From an uncultured Dehalococcoidia bacterium (lineage in GTDB: Bacteria; Chloroflexota; Dehalococcoidia; Lucifugimonadales; CATOSD01), in the NCBI GenBank assembly GCA_951812395.1, contig CATOSD010000001.1, positions 2,019,108-2,083,107 of the forward strand: a stretch of DNA of 64,000 nucleotides. Reading direction: 5' to 3'. The notes under the pieces were generated by a model. It had not been told where the DNA came from, ran no database searches, and worked only from the letters and a program-made list of their open reading frames with translations. Below are positions 8,029 through 15,286 of the stretch, one piece after another (position 1 is the first letter of the stretch; every line of letters begins with the position of its first letter). The position numbers and the translations under genes were made by a program.

Positions 8029-8647
8029 CGCTCCCCTCCTCCGGCAGGGTGAGCCAGCCCGACGCCACCGCCTGGGAGAGGTCGTCGTGGAGCTTCTTGG
8101 CCTTGGGAGCGCACCTGTAGGCGGAGACGCCAACGCTCTGGAGGGGAACGATCTCGCCCTCCTCCAGTCCCCGGTGCCAGAGCCAGTCGGCCCAGGAGCG
8201 GTGCAGGGGCAGGGGGCTGCGCTTGTCGAGGAATCGGTGGTGCAGTGCCGGGGCCTCCTCCTCGGACTGCGCCAGCAGGAGGAAGGAGTCCTTCTCGTAG
8301 CTGAACTCTGCGGTCTTCGTGTAAACCAAAGCGTGCCAGCCGCCCGTGCCGCGAAGCCGGGCTATCTTGGTCGTCCACGTTCCTATGGTCTCGTATGGCA
8401 CCTGGCACCGCTGGTAGCCTCCGCTCAGCGCCATGCCGTCCGCGCCCTTGATGATGTGGGCTACGTCCGGGGGCTGCTTCAGCAGGGAGGCCCAGATCGC
8501 CTTGAGCGCCGTCTGGGAGCCGACCATCGAGACGAACCAGAGGCTTTCGGTCTTGTCGTCACGGGCGAAGGCGTCGGCGGTGGCCGAGAAGCCCCCGGCC
8601 GAGATGGTGTAGAGGCTGTCGGGGTCGATGGTGTGAGTTGCGAGCAT
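8021..8647 (-). CDS. Hypothetical protein (208 aa)
   Basis: I do not recognise it. The ATG at 8647 follows an AAGGAG. The frame is open further upstream to 9427, but that part is the wrong frame of the RadC-like gene and is not coding. The protein is soluble and mixed in composition, with Trp-rich stretches (SWADWLWHRGLEEGEIVPLQ) and a TISAGGF start. It overlaps the next gene by 8 bp. Position in the single-strand/annealing gene block suggests DNA metabolism, but that is context only. Confidence 0.5.
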   Translation of the reverse strand: MLATHTIDPDSLYTISAGGFSATADAFARDDKTESLWFVSMVGSQTALKAIWASLLKQPPDVAHIIKGADGMALSGGYQRCQVPYETIGTWTTKIARLRGTGGWHALVYTKTAEFSYEKDSFLLLAQSEEEAPALHHRFLDKRSPLPLHRSWADWLWHRGLEEGEIVPLQSVGVSAYRCAPKAKKLHDDLSQAVASGWLTLPEEGSDG

Positions 8648-8784
8648 GGGTGAGTCTCCTTTCGTCGTGAGGGGTTGAGTCGATGCGCGGGGGATTCCCC
8701 GCGTGAGGGACCGGATGGCGCACGCCTGCCTGTGGCAGACAGGCCGCCCGGTCGCTGAAAGCCTGCCGCGCACTGGACGCGGGG

Positions 8785-9342
8785 TCAGGACATCAGCCCC
8801 TTCTTCTTGAGGCTGACGTGCCGCTTGCCGCCGATGACCACGTGGTCGAGAAGCTCGATGTCCAGCAGCTCCGCCGCCTGCTTCAGCTTCCGCGTTATCA
8901 GCACGTCCTCCGGGCTGGGCGACGGGTCGGTCGATGGGTGGTTGTGGGCTACGATGATGCTGGGAACCGCCTCCACCACAGCGGGCCGGAACACCTCCGC
9001 CGCGCGGATCTGGCACGAGTTGACGTTGCCCTGATAGATGACGCGCTGCCCCACGATGTGGTTCTTCGTGTTGACCAACAGCACCCGCAGCTGCTCCTGG
9101 GCGAGCTTGGACATCTCCGGTCCCAGCAGGTCGTAGATGTCCTGGGAGCAGTTGATGGAGGGAGCGTCCTCCGGGTCTTCGGGCTTGACGGCTACCTCGT
9201 AGCGCGCCGCCAGCTCTCCCAGCAGGTTCAGGTTGCTGCGCAGCGCGTCCAGCACGGCCTGTCCCTCCTTGGTGGGCGGGAGGGCGGTGTCGGGGATGAG
9301 CGGAAGGGTCTCGGTCTGCTTGGCGTTCTTCTTCCTGGGCAT
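8785..9342 (-). CDS. radC: RadC-like JAMM-domain protein
   Basis: The C-terminal 120 residues are a RadC/JAB domain with the metal motif AHNHPSTDPSPSPED (His133, His135, Asp146), preceded by VLLVNTKNHIVGQRVIYQGNVN and followed by LLDHVVIGG. The usual N-terminal helix-hairpin-helix is replaced by a short unrelated 60-residue region, as in many RadC-like proteins of plasmids and ICEs. Despite its name the family's role in repair is doubtful; a metalloprotease or nuclease-like activity is possible. The start has an AAGGAGG. A two-hairpin element lies just upstream in the leader. Confidence 0.88.
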   Translation of the reverse strand: MPRKKNAKQTETLPLIPDTALPPTKEGQAVLDALRSNLNLLGELAARYEVAVKPEDPEDAPSINCSQDIYDLLGPEMSKLAQEQLRVLLVNTKNHIVGQRVIYQGNVNSCQIRAAEVFRPAVVEAVPSIIVAHNHPSTDPSPSPEDVLITRKLKQAAELLDIELLDHVVIGGKRHVSLKKKGLMS

Positions 9343-9374
9343 GTCGGCCTCCTTGCCTATCGTTTAGAACAGAA

Positions 9375-9426
9375 GCGGGGCCGCCCCCGTGGATGGGAAG
9401 CGGCCCCGTGTGTGGTGCGCCCGGCA
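9375..9426 (-). repeat. Two-hairpin element upstream of the radC-like gene
   Basis: A 9-bp perfect stem, CGGGGCCGC (9376-9384) with GCGGCCCCG (9400-9408), encloses a smaller CCC/GGG stem. A short GTGC / GCAC hairpin lies next to it (about 9416-9428). Same architecture as at 9899, 10396, 11594, 12556 and 15216. Confidence 0.7.
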
Positions 9427-9466
9427 CGGAAAGCGGGCGTCACTGTGCGGTTGTGAGTTGAGCGGG

Positions 9467-9838
9467 CTAGAAGGGCGAGTCCTCTCCGCCGTCGTCGCCC
9501 GCCCCGTTCCCGTTGCCGTTGGAGTCGAGGAAGACGACCTCCTGCGTGTGGACCTCCGTGCGGTGGCGGCGCTGGCCGTCGTCACCCTCCCAGGTGTTCT
9601 GGACGAGGCGTCCCGCGACATAGACCCGCTGGCCCTTGGTCACGTACTGGTTGACGGCCTCGGCGGTCTTGCCCCACACAATGACCGTGTGCCAGTCGGT
9701 GGCGTCCTCAGCGTCCCTGCGGTAGCGGTCCGTCGCCAGCCGCAGGTTGGTGACGGCGGTGCCGTTCGGCGTGTACTTCATCTCCGGGTCCGTCCCGACC
9801 CGTCCCAAAAGCTCGACCTTGTTTATCGTGCGTGCCAT
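9467..9838 (-). CDS. ssb: Single-stranded DNA-binding protein
   Basis: The 123-aa protein is a standard OB-fold SSB: MARTINKVELLGRVGTDPEM, NLRLATDRYR, DWHTVIVWGKTAEAVNQYV, KGQRVYVAGRL, RTEVHTQEVVFLD. The acidic C-terminal tip (GGEDSPF) is the usual site that recruits partner proteins. Start chosen at 9838, where GGAGGAAATCGAA supplies the ribosome site; the in-frame ATG six codons earlier is itself part of that site. It coats single strands made during transfer or copying of the ICE and neighbours the Rad52-like and primase genes. Confidence 0.95.
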   Translation of the reverse strand: MARTINKVELLGRVGTDPEMKYTPNGTAVTNLRLATDRYRRDAEDATDWHTVIVWGKTAEAVNQYVTKGQRVYVAGRLVQNTWEGDDGQRRHRTEVHTQEVVFLDSNGNGNGAGDDGGEDSPF

Positions 9839-9898
9839 TTCGATTTCCTCCTTCATGGATGGTGTGGCGCGGTGTTCCCGCGCCCTGTTGAAATGAGA

Positions 9899-9960
9899 GC
9901 GGGGCCGCTCCCTGTAGATGGGATGACGGCCCCGTCCTGCGCTCCCGCCAGAGAGAGCGT
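9899..9960 (-). repeat. Two-hairpin element upstream of ssb
   Basis: Stem CGGGGCCG (9900-9907) with CGGCCCCG (9927-9934) encloses a CCC-ATCTACA-GGG mini-hairpin on the minus strand. A GGGAG/CTCTC small stem adjoins at about 9940-9958. It shares a conserved flank (GGGAGCGCA) with the copy at 10396. Confidence 0.7.
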
Positions 9961-9975
9961 CTGGCTCAACTCGGC

Positions 9976-10359
9976 TCAGCGAGCCTGTCCCCGTATCTCG
10001 CCGAGGGTCTTCGGCTGCCAGTACAGGTCGCGCTCGACGGCGGGGACGCCCCCGAACACGGTCGCCTCCGCCAGCTCGTCGAGCGAGAAGTACCCCAGCT
10101 CGGTCTCGAACCCCTGGACGAGGCCGAAGCACTCGCCGGTCTCCGCGTCCCACTCGGTCACGTACCAGGTCCAGTTGCCGTAGGGGGAGAAGAGCTTGGC
10201 CGGGGCGAGCACGGAGTCGTAGTCCTCGACGTTCTCGTTTGCGTAGAGGGCCGGGATGGTGTCTCCCAGCTCCTTCGTCATCAGCTTGTGCCTGCGCAGT
10301 CCGCTGTGCTTGTCCTGCCACATGGTCGTGGCCGTGGTGGTTCCGGTTGCGTTGGTCAT
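9976..10359 (-). CDS. DUF2958 domain protein
   Basis: The 127-aa protein matches the DUF2958 pattern closely: KLMTKELGDTIPALYANE, KLFSPYGNWTWYVTEWD, CFGLVQGFETELGYFSLDEL and VERDLYWQPKTLGEI. This family is common on plasmids and ICEs, often beside single-strand DNA proteins; its function is not known. The ATG at 10359 has AAGGAGACACC upstream; the open frame extends 15 codons further without a ribosome site. Flanked on both sides by two-hairpin elements. Confidence 0.85.
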   Translation of the reverse strand: MTNATGTTTATTMWQDKHSGLRRHKLMTKELGDTIPALYANENVEDYDSVLAPAKLFSPYGNWTWYVTEWDAETGECFGLVQGFETELGYFSLDELAEATVFGGVPAVERDLYWQPKTLGEIRGQAR

Positions 10360-10395
10360 GGTGTCTCCTTTCATGCCGGGTCGATTTGGAATCGG

Positions 10396-10450
10396 CGGGG
10401 CCATCCCTGTAGAGGGGAACAGGCCCCGTTGTGCGCTCCCGCCAGGGAGT
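10396..10450 (-). repeat. Two-hairpin element upstream of the DUF2958 gene
   Basis: Stem CGGGGCC (10396-10402) / GGCCCCG (10422-10428) with an inner CCCT-CTACA-GGG on the minus strand, then a perfect CTCCC (10436-10440) / GGGAG (10445-10449) hairpin with a 4-base loop touching the stop codon of the upstream nuclease gene. Confidence 0.7.
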
Positions 10451-10452
10451 GT

Positions 10453-11559
10453 CTAGGTCACCCGGACGTACTCCGACTCGCTCTCCGTCACGATGTCGGC
10501 CCTGGTCTCAGGGTCGAGGACGGCGTTGAGCTTGCGGTAGTTGACGGAGTACCTTGTGGACTGCACGAGGCTGACCGTCCTTCCGTCCACGGTCGCCTTC
10601 GCGTCCCCCTTCCGGCGCATCCACGCCTTCAGGGTGTCCAGCGCGGTGCGCTTGGCCTTCTCAGGCTCCCGGATGGACTCCTGAGCCTGCGCGTAGGCCG
10701 CCACCGCGTCCCGCGCCTCCTGGTCGCTCACCTCCTTCTCCTCTGTTTCCGGTTCTTCGCTCGCTTCCGCCGCACCCGGCAGGCAGATGTCCAGGAAGGG
10801 GCACGACCGGCACTGCCAGCTACCGGATGAAAAATCCCGCTCCGGCAGCGCGTCGGGGTCAGGCCCGTTCTGGACGTGGTGCACGGCCAGCTCGCCGAGC
10901 CACTCGCAGGCGTCCTGCAACGCCCTCTCCAGCCGGTCGGCGGGGATGACCTCGTAGTCCCAGGTGCGGCTGCCGGTGTCCATCGTTGCTATCACCGCGT
11001 CCCGCAGGTCGTCGTGGATTCCCAGCGAGTAGAAGGCGGCCTGGGCCACCGACGCCGGGTGGCTGCGCTCTGCCCCCAGGGTCCGCCAACGCTTGAAGGC
11101 ATCTGGCCCCCGCGTCTTGATCTCGACCACCATCTCGTCGCCGTAGGCCGGGGCCGCGTCCCCGAACAGCAGCGTCTGGACTTCGGCAGCCGCCTCGTCT
11201 TCGGGAAGAGGCATCCGCGCCGTGCCGTCCGGGTGTCCCGTGACCAGCAGGTTAGGGCCGATTCTGACGGCCACCTGCTGCGGGTCCTGGGTATCGGTAT
11301 CGGCGGCGTCCACCTTCCAGCCCGCCCGCTCCATCGCCCGCACCACCACCGGCTCCAGGGCGTTGCCCGCCTCCATCGCCGTAAGCGACTCCTCGCTGGG
11401 GGGATTCGTGGGCTGATACCCGGTAGCCGAGTACCAGAGGGAACGGCGGCAGCCCAGGGCGGACGAGGCCCGCACCACAAGCTCGCCTTCCTCGTTGATC
11501 TGCGCGGCAGGGCGGGAGAAGACCTCCGCCCTGTCTGTGTCATTTGTAGTTGTTGTCAT
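10453..11559 (-). CDS. Cas4/RecB-like PD-(D/E)XK nuclease with a cysteine cluster
   Basis: The protein shows the RecB-type nuclease motifs in order: an early ALGCRRSLWY (Cys near 37), GHPDG (about 107-111), MVVEIKTRG (the E-x-K pair, about 143-151) and QAAFYSLG. A C-terminal WQCRSCPFLDIC follows, supplying three more Cys (about 269-278). Four cysteines in this arrangement hold an iron-sulfur cluster in Cas4 and AddB-like nucleases. The last 90 residues are an extra helical tail. It likely trims DNA ends to single strands for the Rad52-like annealase and SSB next door. No CRISPR or cas genes are present, so a Cas4 role is not implied. Confidence 0.82.
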   Translation of the reverse strand: MTTTTNDTDRAEVFSRPAAQINEEGELVVRASSALGCRRSLWYSATGYQPTNPPSEESLTAMEAGNALEPVVVRAMERAGWKVDAADTDTQDPQQVAVRIGPNLLVTGHPDGTARMPLPEDEAAAEVQTLLFGDAAPAYGDEMVVEIKTRGPDAFKRWRTLGAERSHPASVAQAAFYSLGIHDDLRDAVIATMDTGSRTWDYEVIPADRLERALQDACEWLGELAVHHVQNGPDPDALPERDFSSGSWQCRSCPFLDICLPGAAEASEEPETEEKEVSDQEARDAVAAYAQAQESIREPEKAKRTALDTLKAWMRRKGDAKATVDGRTVSLVQSTRYSVNYRKLNAVLDPETRADIVTESESEYVRVT

Positions 11560-11593
11560 CGTCGTTGCCTCCTGTCTTTCCTATAGATGGAAA

Positions 11594-11645
11594 GCGGGGC
11601 CGCCCCGTTGAGACAGCCCCGTTGTGCAGGCCGCTCACGCGGCCG
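11594..11645 (-). repeat. Two-hairpin element upstream of the Cas4/RecB-like gene
   Basis: Stem CGGGGCCG (11595-11602) with CAGCCCCG (11614-11621; a G-U pair in RNA), followed by a perfect 6-bp GGCCGC/GCGGCC hairpin at about 11630-11645 that contains the stop codon of the upstream gene. On the minus strand the sequence CCATCTATAGGA lies between it and the ribosome site. Confidence 0.65.
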
Positions 11646-12036
11646 CCTTCGCCTGCTCCGCCTCGGCAGCCTCCCGCTCCTGCTTCGCTTTCAGATGGGC
11701 CTTGAGGATGTGGGCGATGCCGTCGCCAAGGCCGAGCACGGGAAAGCTCTTGCCGCCCAACTGGTTCCAGAACGGAGCCATCTCCTGGATGCCTTGGCAC
11801 TGGTCGATCACCTCCTCAAGCGGGGTTCCCCTGCGCAGGTGCAGGGAGATCAAGCGGCAGGCAAGCTCCGTCACCCCGTGCTGGAAGCTCCCCCCTTTGC
11901 CGAGGAATCCGAAGACCTCGAACGGGTCGCCGTCCTCGTCCACGGAGACGGTGACGAACAGGCTTCCGAACTCGGTTTGCAGCTTCGTGGTGGTGCTGGG
12001 CAGGCTGCGGGGCCTGGCCCGTGTCGTCGCGGTCAT
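11635..12036 (-). CDS. Stand-alone TSCPD-domain protein
   Basis: The 133 residues match the TSCPD domain found at the C terminus of vitamin-B12-dependent ribonucleotide reductases: GSLFVTVSVDEDGDPFEVFGFLGKGG, GVTELACRLISLHLRRGTPLEEVIDQCQGI and GDGIAHILKAHL. It lacks the reductase catalytic barrel, so it is not itself the enzyme. It may bind a nucleotide, or the host reductase. The start at 12036 overlaps the stop of the upstream gene (ATGA). A nucleotide-supply role during ICE copying would fit but is inference. Confidence 0.75.
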   Translation of the reverse strand: MTATTRARPRSLPSTTTKLQTEFGSLFVTVSVDEDGDPFEVFGFLGKGGSFQHGVTELACRLISLHLRRGTPLEEVIDQCQGIQEMAPFWNQLGGKSFPVLGLGDGIAHILKAHLKAKQEREAAEAEQAKAAA

Positions 12037-12527
12037 GGCCTTTCCCCCTTCCCGTTGTGGCGCAGCTCGCACTCGACGGCCTCAAGCCGCCCGTGGTCCC
12101 GCACCTTCCGCCCATCGCCGGCGAAGGCTTCCGCCTCCTCCCAGGTGTCGAAGCGCCCGAAGGGGTCCGTGCCGTAACCGCCCCAGTAGGCGATGACGTG
12201 GAAGTGCGGCCCTGGGGATGCGGCCCGCAGGTGGGGCAGCGCAGGGGCGTAGCGGTCGAAGTAGCCCGCCACCTTGAGGGCAAGCTCCCTCTCCCGGTCG
12301 TCGCCCAGGCCCAGGAGCGTCCTCACGATTGGCTCCTCGCAGTCCTCCTCTGCGAAGGTCTGCGTGTACATGGCGTCCCGCACCTCGGCGGGAAGCTCGT
12401 TCCACCGCTCCCGGCTCAGCTTCAGTCCTCCGTGGCCGGGCGTGGAGACCCGCAGGACTCCCTCGGCAAGCTCCTCAACGTGCTTCGTCCAACCCCAGGG
12501 CGTGTATGTCAAGGTCGTCGTCACCAT
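12033..12527 (-). CDS. DUF7007-like hypothetical protein (164 aa)
   Basis: The N-terminal phrase TPWGWTKHVEELAEGVLRVSTPGHGGLKLSRERW resembles the DUF7007 family, often found on plasmids and phage-like elements beside DUF2958 or TSCPD genes. A second region (HFHVIAYWGGYGTDPFGRFDTWEEAEAFA) looks like a small alpha/beta fold. No catalytic motif is evident. Its stop overlaps the start of the TSCPD gene, so they are coupled. The ATG has AAGGAGAAAGACGAC before it, and a two-hairpin element with a UUCG loop sits just upstream. Confidence 0.6.
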   Translation of the reverse strand: MVTTTLTYTPWGWTKHVEELAEGVLRVSTPGHGGLKLSRERWNELPAEVRDAMYTQTFAEEDCEEPIVRTLLGLGDDRERELALKVAGYFDRYAPALPHLRAASPGPHFHVIAYWGGYGTDPFGRFDTWEEAEAFAGDGRKVRDHGRLEAVECELRHNGKGERP

Positions 12528-12555
12528 GTCGTCTTTCTCCTTCCTGTAAATGGAG

Positions 12556-12588
12556 AGCGGGGCCGCTCCCGAAGGAGACGACCCCGCT
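12556..12588 (-). repeat. Two-hairpin element with UUCG loop
   Basis: AGCGGGGCCG (12556-12565) pairs with CGACCCCGCT (12579-12588; one G-U pair as RNA). The inner stem CTCC/GGAG closes a TTCG loop on the minus strand, the most stable RNA tetraloop. The copy lies between the Rad52-like and DUF7007-like genes. Confidence 0.7.
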
Positions 12589-12615
12589 CGATTCAGTGTG
12601 CTGATTGCCGGGGGA

Positions 12616-13425
12616 CTAGGCGGCCTGCGCCTGCTGCCTCTCCCGGAGCTTGTCGGCGGCGGCCTCTACCAGAGGCCCGAGCTCGTCCGGCGTCAGGTCG
12701 TCCAGGTCCCTGCCCGTCTGCCTCTGGACGGCGGCCCGCACCTGCGCCTCGTCGAAGCCCTGCTTTCCGGCCAGCTCCATGAGCCGCTTGCGCAGCGTCT
12801 GGACCTTCGAGCCGTTGCGGTTGGGCTGGGCCTGGACAGGGCCGCGTTGCGGGCTGGGAGCGCCGCTCACCGGGGCCTGGTCTCCGTACAACCCGTTGCC
12901 GAAGCGGTCCCCGAAGCTGCGGAGCGCCCGCTTCAGGCCGTCCGTCACCGCGCCCTTTATCGCGGTCTCGTGGCCGTCGGCGGTCTCCTCCGTCACGGCG
13001 TGGAAGCCGATGTCGGTGCGCGGGGGAGCGCCTGGTACGGTGACCCGCACCGGGGCGGTGTAGGCGTTCGTCACCTTGACCTCGCCGGTCTGCGTATCAA
13101 CCGTCTCGATGCGGCGAAGGCTGACGTTCTCGACCAGCTCGAAGCCCCAGCCGCCGAAGCCGAAGACCCTGTTGGCCTCGGAGATGGCGGTGTGGCCCTC
13201 GATGTAGGAGAAGGTGCGCCCGGCCCGGCCCCGGCGCTGGGAGACCAGCGCGGGGTCGATGGGCTGGGAGAGGGCCTGGGTGACGGTGGGCGACAGCCCG
13301 TCCCAGAGCAGCTCGCTGCCCTCGATGATGGCGGGATCGTTGTGCGCCCCGTTGCCGTTCTTGGCCACGCCGTTGACGGGGACGAGGCCGTTTCCGTGGT
13401 GTCCGTTGTTGTTGCCGTTAGTCAT
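12616..13425 (-). CDS. Rad52/Rad22-family DNA annealing protein
   Basis: The core (about residues 65-190) has the Rad52 signature: AGRTFSYIEGHTAISEANRVFGFGGWGFEL, TDIGFHAVTEE and the very typical AIKGAVTDGLKRALRSFGDRFGNGLYG. The family binds single strands and pairs complementary ones. The N-terminal 40 residues are Asn/Gly-rich and disordered. The C-terminal part (after 210) is a Gln-rich linker plus a small helical domain (LRKRLMELAGKQGFDEAQVRAAVQ) of unknown role. It would work with the neighbouring nuclease and SSB as a phage-like recombination set. The ATG has GAAGGAGACACGCA. Confidence 0.9.
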   Translation of the reverse strand: MTNGNNNGHHGNGLVPVNGVAKNGNGAHNDPAIIEGSELLWDGLSPTVTQALSQPIDPALVSQRRGRAGRTFSYIEGHTAISEANRVFGFGGWGFELVENVSLRRIETVDTQTGEVKVTNAYTAPVRVTVPGAPPRTDIGFHAVTEETADGHETAIKGAVTDGLKRALRSFGDRFGNGLYGDQAPVSGAPSPQRGPVQAQPNRNGSKVQTLRKRLMELAGKQGFDEAQVRAAVQRQTGRDLDDLTPDELGPLVEAAADKLRERQQAQAA

Positions 13426-13627
13426 TGCGTGTCTCCTTCTCTGATGGGTTGTTCCTGTAGCGAATGACCGATGGGCGGCGTCCCCTACGGGAAGCCGTGC
13501 GCGGGCAAGGCCCGTCGTGAATTGGGCATAGGTCCTCCTGGGTAGTTAGAGTGGACATGGGGAAGCGGGAGGGTGTCCCGCAAGCAAGGCCGGAGCGGGT
13601 AAAGCTCCGGTAGAGGGAATGAAGCCG
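13426..13627 (-). other. Gene-free gap between primase and Rad52-like genes
   Basis: No convincing gene. A hairpin CGGC..CCCGTAGGG..GCCG (about 13471-13493) is a weaker copy of the two-hairpin element family. A second G/C stretch (13585-13615) could fold as well. The gap probably carries the leader of the Rad52-like gene. Confidence 0.4.
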
Positions 13628-14683
13628 CTAGCGGGCGGAGCGGGCAGCCTGCGAGAGCAGCCGGAGAAAGGCCGCTCGGCCCTGGGGAAGGCAAGCAAGC
13701 TCGGCCACGTCGCCGACGCCCTGGGGAAGGGTGACGGCGGCTGCCTTCCTACCAAGCAAGCCCGCAAGCCGCTCGGTGGCCTCAAGGCCCGCCTCGTCGT
13801 TGTCAAAGGCAAGGAAGACCCTGGGGCAGCCCCGGAGGGCCGAGGCAACCCGCTCGACTCCCTGGGTGCCCAGGGCAGCGACGGCGGGGACGCCCCATCC
13901 GGCAAGGGCAAGCCAGTCGAAGACCCCCTCGGCCATCACGACCCACGGCGGAGCGGGGCCGAGGTGTCCAAGCCCAAGCACCGGCTTGGGGCCGGGGAGA
14001 GCCTGGAAGCGGGGCGTCCGGTCCGGGTCTACGGCCCGTCCGACAAGCCAGCGGACGAGGCCGCCGGATACTTCGGGGACGACCACCATACCGGCGAACC
14101 GCTCCGAACCCCGCTCGGTGAACAGGCCGCAGTCCCTGAGCCTGTCGGCGGTGAAACCAACCGACCCAAGGGCCCGCCGCAAGCCGTCGCCCGGTGCGAA
14201 ACCGAGGCCAAGCCGCACGGCGGCGTCAGGGCCGACGCCCCGCGAGGCAAGGTAGCCAAGCCCGGCGGGGCTGCGCCGAAGCTGCCCGGCGTAGAACCGA
14301 GCCGCAGCCGTCAGGAGCGCCGGGTCCCTTGAAGGCGGCGGGGCCGCCCTGGGACGCCGTGACGGAGCAGGACGAGAAGCAACCCCGGAAGCAGGCCCAG
14401 GGCTGCCGTCAAGACGAGCAATTGCTTCCGGCAGGCTCAGGTTCTCCGTGCGCCGGATGAAGTCCAGCACGTCTCCCCCAAGCCCGCAGCCGAAGCAGTA
14501 CCATCGTTCCGAGTCGGAGTACACCGTGAAGCTGCCCTCAACTTCGTCGTGGAAGGGGCAGACTCCCTGGCGGACGCGGCCCCGTCCCCTGAGCCTGACG
14601 CCCGACGCCTCCACCGTGCCGCCCAGGGGGTGACGCGCCTTCAGCGCCGGGATGTCAACGGAAGCGTTGGCTATGACCATCAC
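13628..14683 (-). CDS. DnaG-like primase (zinc finger plus Toprim)
   Basis: The CHC2-type zinc finger is near the start (VCPFHDE with Cys42/His45, and WYCFGCGLGGD with Cys63/Cys66), followed by DVLDFIRRTENLSLPEAIARL. A linker and the catalytic Toprim domain follow (VVMAEGVFDWLALAGWG for the Glu; VFLAFDNDEAGLEATERLA for the DxD, about 245-320). At 351 aa it lacks the helicase-binding C-terminal domain of chromosomal DnaG, which is usual for mobile-element primases. It would prime the complementary strand of the ICE after transfer or during copying. Start at 14683, or 14680 (two ATGs), overlapping the stop of the upstream gene. Confidence 0.9.
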   Translation of the reverse strand: MMVIANASVDIPALKARHPLGGTVEASGVRLRGRGRVRQGVCPFHDEVEGSFTVYSDSERWYCFGCGLGGDVLDFIRRTENLSLPEAIARLDGSPGPASGVASRPAPSRRPRAAPPPSRDPALLTAAARFYAGQLRRSPAGLGYLASRGVGPDAAVRLGLGFAPGDGLRRALGSVGFTADRLRDCGLFTERGSERFAGMVVVPEVSGGLVRWLVGRAVDPDRTPRFQALPGPKPVLGLGHLGPAPPWVVMAEGVFDWLALAGWGVPAVAALGTQGVERVASALRGCPRVFLAFDNDEAGLEATERLAGLLGRKAAAVTLPQGVGDVAELACLPQGRAAFLRLLSQAARSAR

Positions 14684-15147
14684 GCACCCCCGTTCAGAGA
14701 CCGCAGACCCCGCAGGCTGCGCCCCGAGACCAGCTTGCCCGGCTTCCAGCGCATCCCCAGGACCGCAGCGACCTCAAGCGTCCCGCCGTCGCCGTGGGAC
14801 ACCAGGGCGGCGGCCCGTCCGGTGCCCTGGCAATAGACCATCGCCCCCCGGTCTCCAAACCGCCGCTTCACAAGCTGCTTCCACTCGGAGAAGGCCCACC
14901 GCGCCTCCCGCGTCTCCGCCTTCGCCATGTCCATGTCGGCGAGGATTGCCAGCCCGCCGTCCACGTCACCCTCCTGCCTGAGCCGCCGGGCCTCGTGGAT
15001 CGTCTGCGTCACGCTCCGCTCCGCCCTCTCCGTCTCCGCTCCGAACATCGCCTCGATGAGCCGGTCGACCAGCTCCTCCAGGCTGCGCCGGGGCCTGTCC
15101 ACCGCATCCATCGTCCGATTGCCTGCCGTCAATGTTGCCGTCGTCAT
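14680..15147 (-). CDS. Hypothetical protein next to primase (155 aa)
   Basis: Not recognised. The N-terminal 90 residues are highly charged and helical (RRSLEELVDRLIEAMFGAETERAERSV, ARRLRQEGDVDGGLAILADMDMAKAETREARWAFSEWKQLVKRRFG), ending in a short beta-rich part (AMVYCQGTGRAAALVSHGDGG). It is coupled to the primase by a 4-bp overlap, so it may be a primase partner. The ATG has TAGGAGGTGCGTA, an excellent ribosome site. Confidence 0.6.
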   Translation of the reverse strand: MTTATLTAGNRTMDAVDRPRRSLEELVDRLIEAMFGAETERAERSVTQTIHEARRLRQEGDVDGGLAILADMDMAKAETREARWAFSEWKQLVKRRFGDRGAMVYCQGTGRAAALVSHGDGGTLEVAAVLGMRWKPGKLVSGRSLRGLRSLNGGA

Positions 15148-15215
15148 TACGCACCTCCTAAGTGCTTCAGCTTGTTTGTTGCCGTCATCTGCGCCCGTTC
15201 TGCGGGCAAAGAAAG

Positions 15216-15245
15216 AGGGGCCGCCCCCGGATGGAGACGACCCCT
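15216..15245 (-). repeat. Two-hairpin element upstream of the primase operon
   Basis: AGGGGCCG (15216-15223) pairs with CGACCCCT (15238-15245; one G-U as RNA) and encloses a short inner stem. It lies between the membrane zinc protein gene and the gene pair leading to primase. Confidence 0.6.
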
Positions 15246-15286
15246 TGCGATTGGGATGAGTTGTGCGAGGCTCGGAGGCCCCGTGG

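Noticed and set aside
8648..9427. Upstream extension of the gene at 8021-8647
   Set aside because: It is the wrong frame of the RadC-like gene; a ribosome site and ATG exist at 8647.
10453..11559. Cas4 of a CRISPR system
   Set aside because: The cysteine cluster fits, but no other cas gene or array is in the window; the neighbours are recombination genes of an ICE.
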